From Girardinichthys multiradiatus (lineage: Eukaryota > Chordata > Actinopteri > Cyprinodontiformes > Goodeidae): 64,000 nucleotides of DNA. The stretch is taken from positions 7,610,740 to 7,674,739 of the forward strand of contig NC_061804.1 of assembly GCF_021462225.1 (NCBI RefSeq). Direction: 5' to 3'. The notes below the pieces were generated by a model that saw nothing but the letters and a program-made list of their open reading frames with translations, did not search any database and had not been told where the DNA came from. Below, in pieces: positions 59,211-64,000 of the stretch. The translations under genes and the position numbers were made by a program. Numbering within the stretch: the stretch's first letter is position 1; each line of letters starts with the position of its first letter.

Positions 59211-60550
59211 CAACACACTTCTACACCCAATGTCTAGCCAGCTATTTCCACTTCTTTATTTTCCAGATAAAATATCTGTTTCACATAATTTAGTTCAATT
59301 TTGGACCTCGGTCTGGATCCAGGCATGTGAAAACATAAAAGGTAACAATGGTCTGGATTTAGCCAAGGTCCTGCTCCAAACTTCAGCTCCATAGTTATTT
59401 CATCAAAATGCTTGCGGCCTTCAACTTGTCCAGTTTTCTGTCCTTGTAAAGTAAATAACTTTATGTTGCATAAGTTCATGGTCATGTTTCTACTATCCTA
59501 AACATTTTGGCTAAAAACCTATCATCACCATCACTAAACTCCTCATTATTCACATAAACAGAAGTTCAGATCAACTACAATACAACTCCCCTTAACTCTA
59601 TCTATTCATACTAAATTCAACTCAAATGCTACACCTTCGTTGCCAATCTATTTCCCAGAATTTGAGAACAAACCGAATGTTCAAAGAGACAAAAAGCAAG
59701 GTTTCCAGGGTGTTTTTAACATATTACCTTGTTTTTTTGGGTTATTAGTGGGGACAGAACATCTTTACCTTGTTTGCCTCTCTGAGGGCAGAAAGCAGTC
59801 TTTAAAGATGAGGATAGTCTGTAGTCTTCTCACCACATCAAACAGTCACTATTGTAAAACTGCAGAACTCGATCAGGTGTCTGTACGTTTAAAATGGCTC
59901 CATCTCTACCAAATGTTGACAAGTATTGCTTTTTAGGTTAATTTTTGTCTTTAATTTGTCTCTGTATTTTGTATTTTATGATATGTGTTTGAAATCATTA
60001 TAAATAAATAATAAATACTGACACATGTAATATGAAATAATTAGCAGAATTGCATTGAAAAATCAGCTGCTCGCCAAAACTGGACCACTTTTACTTTGAT
60101 TAGCGCTGGCCAATGACTGCCAGTCGGAATGGCAAAAGTATCTACATATCAGTGAAATGTTGAAATTATAGCATGGTTTTCAGTTAGACATTTGTTTCAT
60201 TTCAGCCTTTGCAAATGGGGGTCGGAAATCAACAGAGAAAAAAGGCAAAATGGTACGATAACCTCCTGAGAGCCCCATGTTCCTTCCAAAAAAACAGATT
60301 CACAAAATGCTGCTTAATTTAGAACAATTTTCAACAGATGCAGCATGAGCAGATAAACCAGAACCTTTACTTTTACTTGAATCTTGTGAGGGCTCAACAT
60401 GTTCCAACATGTTATTACCTGCAGCCACGCCTGCTTACCCTCACCTACACCCAACTGATTCTCCTCCATCAGTTCATCCACCCCCATCCCTTCTAATCAT
60501 CCACCAATAACCTCCAACCAAACCCCTCCCCTCACCCCCGTCTTCCTCAC

Positions 60551-60889
60551 CGTGCACTCCATCTCCTCTGGCTCTGATTTGATCTGTACTGAGGGCATGT
60601 CTCTCTGGCCTTGTGCCTCCTTCTCCTCTTCCGTTTCCTCCTGCTTCACCCCAACGGTGAGCGTCACCACCTCCTTCAGCTTCTTCTCCTCGTGCGGCGG
60701 CCGAGGCCCAGTGGTCAGCGCCTCCTCCTCCTCCTCCTGCTCTTGTTTGGCTGCGGGGGGCGGAGGTGAGGATGGCGGTGGTGGCGATGATGACAACTGC
60801 CGGGTCACGGCGCTCTGCTTGTTGGCCGAGCTCCTCTGCTTCTTTCGGGCACCGGCGGCACTCTTCTTCTGCTTTAGAGTTGACTGGCA
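60551..60889 (-). CDS. klf8: Probable upstream klf8 exon, acidic and proline-rich, with SUMO-type motifs
   Basis: 339 nt, 113 codons, open without stop, phase 0 at both ends, with acceptor cttcctcag and donor gtgagg. It starts with a Lys/Gln/Arg-rich stretch, then Ser/Pro runs, a Glu run, and 'VGVKQEE' (VKQE, 60649-60638) and 'QIKSEPEEMECT' (IKSE, 60583-60572). 'IKSEPEE' resembles 'IKIEPPEE' that precedes the CtBP motif in KLF8, where the Lys is a known SUMO site. Orientation, phase and this match suggest it belongs to klf8, joining the next exon in frame. The basic N-terminal part has no counterpart that I know in KLF8, so it could be a lineage-specific extension or, less likely, an exon of another gene. 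The five other exons plus this one make 418 codons; the start codon must lie farther right. Confidence 0.6.
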
Positions 60890-62040
60890 CTGAGGAAGAG
60901 GAGAAGAAGCAGAAGATTAGAGGGAGGAAGGCACAAATTGTCCAGAAGATGTAGAGAAGGACAGAAAGGTGGAATGGGGGGGGGGTTAAGCATAGGGTGG
61001 AGAAGAGATGATGGGGGTAGCTGAGGGGAGAAAAGGGGGGAGGGGTCATGGCAAGGTAAAGAAAAAAGTTTGAAGCCAGAATAAGGGGGGTGAGGGGTTA
61101 AAATATGGGAGGAAAATAAGAGAAAGAAAAGATAGAAAGGAGTAGTGGTAGTCAAGTAGAAGAGGAAGCTGTACATTGGAGTTTAAAGGCAAATAGACTG
61201 ATAACAAGCTTTACCTCCTCTGTAAAATCAGCCCGAGGAGGGGGTAAAAACATTCAGGCACACACACATTCAGAGTGTAACAAGAGAGAAAATTTAAAGC
61301 AAAAGTAACAGAAGAGAAGAGAAGGCAGAGAAACAAAGGCCTAAATCCTGAGGCTGACACCAAGGGAATGAGAACGAAAGAGAAATAACAGACAGAGCAG
61401 GGAGGAGTAGCCGTGAACTGACCCCTCCCTCCCTTTCAGTGGCAGGCAGGCGGACACACCCTTTTCTGGAAGCCGAGCTACAACACACACACACACACAC
61501 ACACATTCAGAGAGCAACTGGGGAGTGCCAAAGCACTCACACAACCATTCAGGAGGAGAAGCAACACACCCCGGCTCCTCTGGCCTAATCTACTGTCCAT
61601 TTCCTCTTCCTTTATAAGTTTTACTCTGTCAGACAATCAACAGTTCTCCCACAAATTATCAGGGAACAGAAACTTTGACAAGTAAAGCCAAAAAGGATCT
61701 ACTTCAATGGTTTCTGTGCTTTAACTAAATATTTCCACAAATTTAGGGACAGTTAGAGGGTAAACTGATACCGTTTGTTTTTACTTCTGTTTAAATAAAG
61801 CAAAGTTTCAAGTCTTTTTTCCGTGTTGGTCAAAGATATCTTAGACACATTTACAGACCACAGCTATACTGTTAAAGTAGTTCCTGAACAGACTACATGC
61901 AAATATAGTACAGATTGTTTTTGAATTGAATTGAGAGCAAAACAGACAGGCTCAAAAAAGAAAACAAGGACAAGTTCTAACATCAGAAAAAGCTACCACG
62001 TCTAAAATCTTAGATTCATACCAGAAAACCCACACTGACC
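60890..62040. other. Sequence upstream of the probable klf8 exon
   Basis: Purine-rich on the + strand (60890-61170), a short (AC)n at 61482-61504, and otherwise unique DNA. I could not identify the next klf8 exon here; it may be short or outside the window. Confidence 0.45.
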
Positions 62041-62042
62041 TA

Positions 62043-62630
62043 CCAAAAGTATTCATGCCCTCTTTCACATCTGTCAACAGAACAACTATTAGCTGCGTAC
62101 TCTACAAATCTGGTCCTTATAGAAGAGTGGCAAGAAGAAAGCCCTTAATAAATAAAGCCATAGGAACTCCTATTTTATATACAGTCTTACTGATCACTCA
62201 AAGCACTTTACACTATAGCCACATTCAAGTAATCGCAGTCACAAACAGATTGCAATTCAACTATTCCTCCCACTGAGCCAAAGTCAACTGAGCTCCATGG
62301 AAAATGCTGGTAAATTAACACTAAACACAACATCAACACAGTGAAACACAATGGTGGCAAAATCATGCTATGGTGACGAAGCTCAGAAGGATGAGCTTGA
62401 GCTATTTTGCAAAGAAGAATTTCCCTTGCTGTTTAAAGCTTGCAAAGTGATATGTCTCTAGCAAAAGGTGCTTCTATAAAGTATTGGCTCAGATGACCTA
62501 AGTACAAATGCACATCATACAAAATCAAAACCATGTCAATCATTTCCTTCCATTTCACGATTATGCATCATTTTGAGCTGGTTTCTCAAATAAAATCACA
62601 CTAAAATGGATCAAACTGCTAAAACGGATC
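62043..62630 (+). mobile_element. Tc1-like transposon remnant, internally deleted
   Basis: Same group as the outer element at 3.7 kb: 'cagaacaactattagctgcg' (62079-62098), 'agagtggcaagaagaaagcc' (62123-62142), 'acaatggtggcaaaatcatg' (62349-62368), 'gagcttgagctattttgcaa' (62393-62412) and 'gtgcttctataaagtattgg' (62468-62487). The part 62150-62330 does not fit and may be another insertion. The frame is lost. Confidence 0.65.
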
Positions 62631-63263
62631 AGAATCTATTTAAAACCTTAATCAATATAGTAAAAATATGACGTCATTTACTTAATGCTGCTGTCAGTTA
62701 ACAGGTCATGAACCCCACTTGGACTTTATAGCATGCTAACTTGTCTGCTTTCTGTTTTACTTCCCCTTTAATTTCAGCTGATGCTAGAGAGAATGTAGCC
62801 TTGTTTCTGAGGAATTTCTGTAGACTATTTAGAGTCTTCAAAGAATAACCCGGTGTTGTAAGGTCAGCACGCTCTCACTTAAAATGCTTTGTACAAAAAA
62901 AAAACGGTGCAATGAATCTAGCATTACTTGTTTAGATGGCATCTTATCTTCTAGTGCAAGTGAGGTTGAAAGCTTAGAAATATTTTCTTCAGACATGTGT
63001 TTGCATGAAAGTTAAATTTAACACAAATAAATGGACACATGAATTGTTTTCATCAGTAACTCTGCTCACATCACACAGGATTAATGTAAACAGACTGGTG
63101 TGTCCTGTAAAACTGAAATAATAATGACCAAAGAGAGAATGGAAAGTGCAGCCCCGCTTCAGATTATCTACAGCCAAGCCACAGCCACTGCTACCCAAAG
63201 CTCTACTTAGGACTTAAATAAAAAAAAAACACAACATTGCTACATTGGTGTCATGTTCATGAG
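62631..63263. other. Spacer, nothing recognised
   Basis: AT-rich unique-looking DNA. The 69-codon - strand frame at 62989-63198 has no features. Confidence 0.5.
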
Positions 63264-63905
63264 GTTAGATGGAGCAGGAGATACAGGGATGAATTGGGGC
63301 CTTGTCTGCTCTACTCTGGGCACAGCTCCAGACTGTTGTGGTGCGAAGAGTTGACCTAAAAAGAGAACTTCTCAATTAATTGCCCTGTCTATGCCCTCAC
63401 CTATGGTCATGAGATGTGTATCATGGCTGAAGGGACTATATAGCCATAACACCTTAGGATCCCCAACAAGAAGGTGGAGAGGGCCACAGGAGAGAGGGAC
63501 GTCCAGGTTTCTTTTCAATATCCTTTTTTTATTGTAATTGTGTAAGTAATGCACAACGAAATTCAAAAAAATACTAACTCTCAAAGTCGGTGAAAACAAT
63601 TAAATAAATAAATAAATGAATAAATCAGGGTTTACATGAATTTGCAGTGTTCAGGGCAACAACAGCTCTTGGGTAGAAACTGTTTTTCAGTCTGCTTGTT
63701 TTTGACTTTATTGCTCTGAATCGCCTCCCTGAGGGTAAAAGTTCAAAGAGGCGGTGGACAGGGTGTGAGGAGTCCCTGATGATGCTGCAGGCTCTCCGGA
63801 GGCAGCGGCTCCTGTAGATCTCGTCCAAAGATGGAAGAGGGCAGCTATGACCTGTTACCCTGCAACCTAATCTTGGAAAAGCAAAGCCAATTGGTTGGAT
63901 GGATG
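63264..63905 (+). mobile_element. RTE-like LINE fragment split by another LINE fragment
   Basis: The left part (63264-63511) has 'tgaattggggccttgtctgc', 'atgccctcacctatggtcat' (63391-63410, the usual YGHE region) and 'gagagagggacgtccagg' (63492-63509). After 330 bp of unrelated sequence the RTE-like 3' end continues with 'cagctatgacctgttaccct' (63842-63861) and 'aatcttggaaaagcaaagcc', ending in a ggatggat tail. The left part also has an internal deletion near 63430. Confidence 0.6.
63512..63841 (-). mobile_element. CR1/L2-type LINE fragment (end of ORF2) inserted in the RTE-like copy
   Basis: A - strand frame (63828-63625) reads 'DEIYRSRCLRRACSIIRDSS', then 'FELLPSGRRFRAIKSKTSRL' and 'KNSFYPRAVVALN', the C-terminal wording shared by many fish non-LTR reverse transcriptases. 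It is followed by a short A/T-rich tail near 63512-63540. It is 5'-truncated, as LINE insertions usually are. The precise clade is not certain. Confidence 0.7.
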
Positions 63906-64000
63906 AATTTTGCTATGGAAGATTAATAAACCCATAATGGTAATCCAAACATGTCCAGAATGTTCCTTATACATCCCTGAAGACCTCACCAGAATTATGC

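Larger units (their letters stand above)
41037..60550 (-). other. klf8: klf8 intron, 19.5 kb
   Basis: Phase-0 intron if the exon at 60551 belongs to klf8; otherwise it is intron plus unknown flank. It holds an interspersed repeat (41250-41420), purine tracts (42.4-43.0 kb), Tc1-like copies (43485, 54600, 57614), the ATCC minisatellite (45.0-46.2 kb), an RFX-like word (49473), a duplicated pair of blocks (50.7-51.4 kb), and a palindromic-type repeat (53249-53715). 46.3-48.9 kb, 51.5-53.2 kb and 59.2-60.5 kb show nothing recognisable. Confidence 0.6.

Noticed and set aside
60474..61049. 191-codon - strand frame overlapping the probable klf8 exon
   Set aside because: It reads a different frame through the exon and runs through the acceptor into pyrimidine-rich intron. 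The 113-codon frame bounded by splice sites explains the region better.

Overview
The window is vertebrate and almost certainly teleost fish nuclear DNA. It has widely spaced exons with consensus splice sites, AT-rich introns and spacers, long (GT)n, (GGAT)n and (GGAAA)n microsatellites, and many Tc1-like, RTE-like and LTR-element copies of kinds typical of fish. No prokaryotic genes, CRISPR array, rRNA or convincing tRNA was seen.

Two Kruppel-like factor genes lie tail to tail. At the left edge, on the + strand, is the terminal exon of a KLF5-type gene (99-277) with a 3' UTR ending near 2.07-2.09 kb. On the - strand, entering from the right, is a CtBP-binding-class KLF gene. Five exons can be placed with mutually consistent splice phases (41036-40788, 40700-40466, 32767-32656, 28355-28216, 27340-27159), and a sixth upstream exon is probable (60889-60551). 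The parts outside the zinc fingers and the C-terminus resemble KLF8 more than KLF12 or KLF3, so I call it klf8. The pair repeats the arrangement of KLF5 and KLF12 in other vertebrates, which suggests one ancient KLF5-type/KLF8-12-type pair copied by whole-genome duplication.

The other DNA is largely transposon-derived. From 3.7 to 13.8 kb there is a four-layer nest: an old Tc1-like element; inside it a Gypsy LTR element (5228-13734, duplication ACCAA); inside its integrase an antisense class-I-type endogenous retrovirus fragment (8355-12675, duplication GGAAC); and inside that a non-autonomous element with TA duplications (9070-10255). The region 13.8-25.5 kb is AT-rich spacer with a few decayed elements and a diverged tandem repeat (about 21.6-23.5 kb). 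The klf8 introns hold a nearly intact Tc1-like element (36684-38281), a second with several stop codons (57614-59146), fragments of at least six more, a 1.2-kb ATCC-based minisatellite (45.0-46.2 kb) and a 187-bp (GGAAA)n tract. The right edge holds an RTE-like LINE fragment split by a second LINE fragment.

The two genes encode nuclear zinc-finger factors expected to bind GC/CACCC boxes. KLF5-type proteins are mainly activators and KLF8-type proteins recruit CtBP, so the pair may act on overlapping targets; that is inference from the families. All element assignments rest on reading by eye, without a database search.
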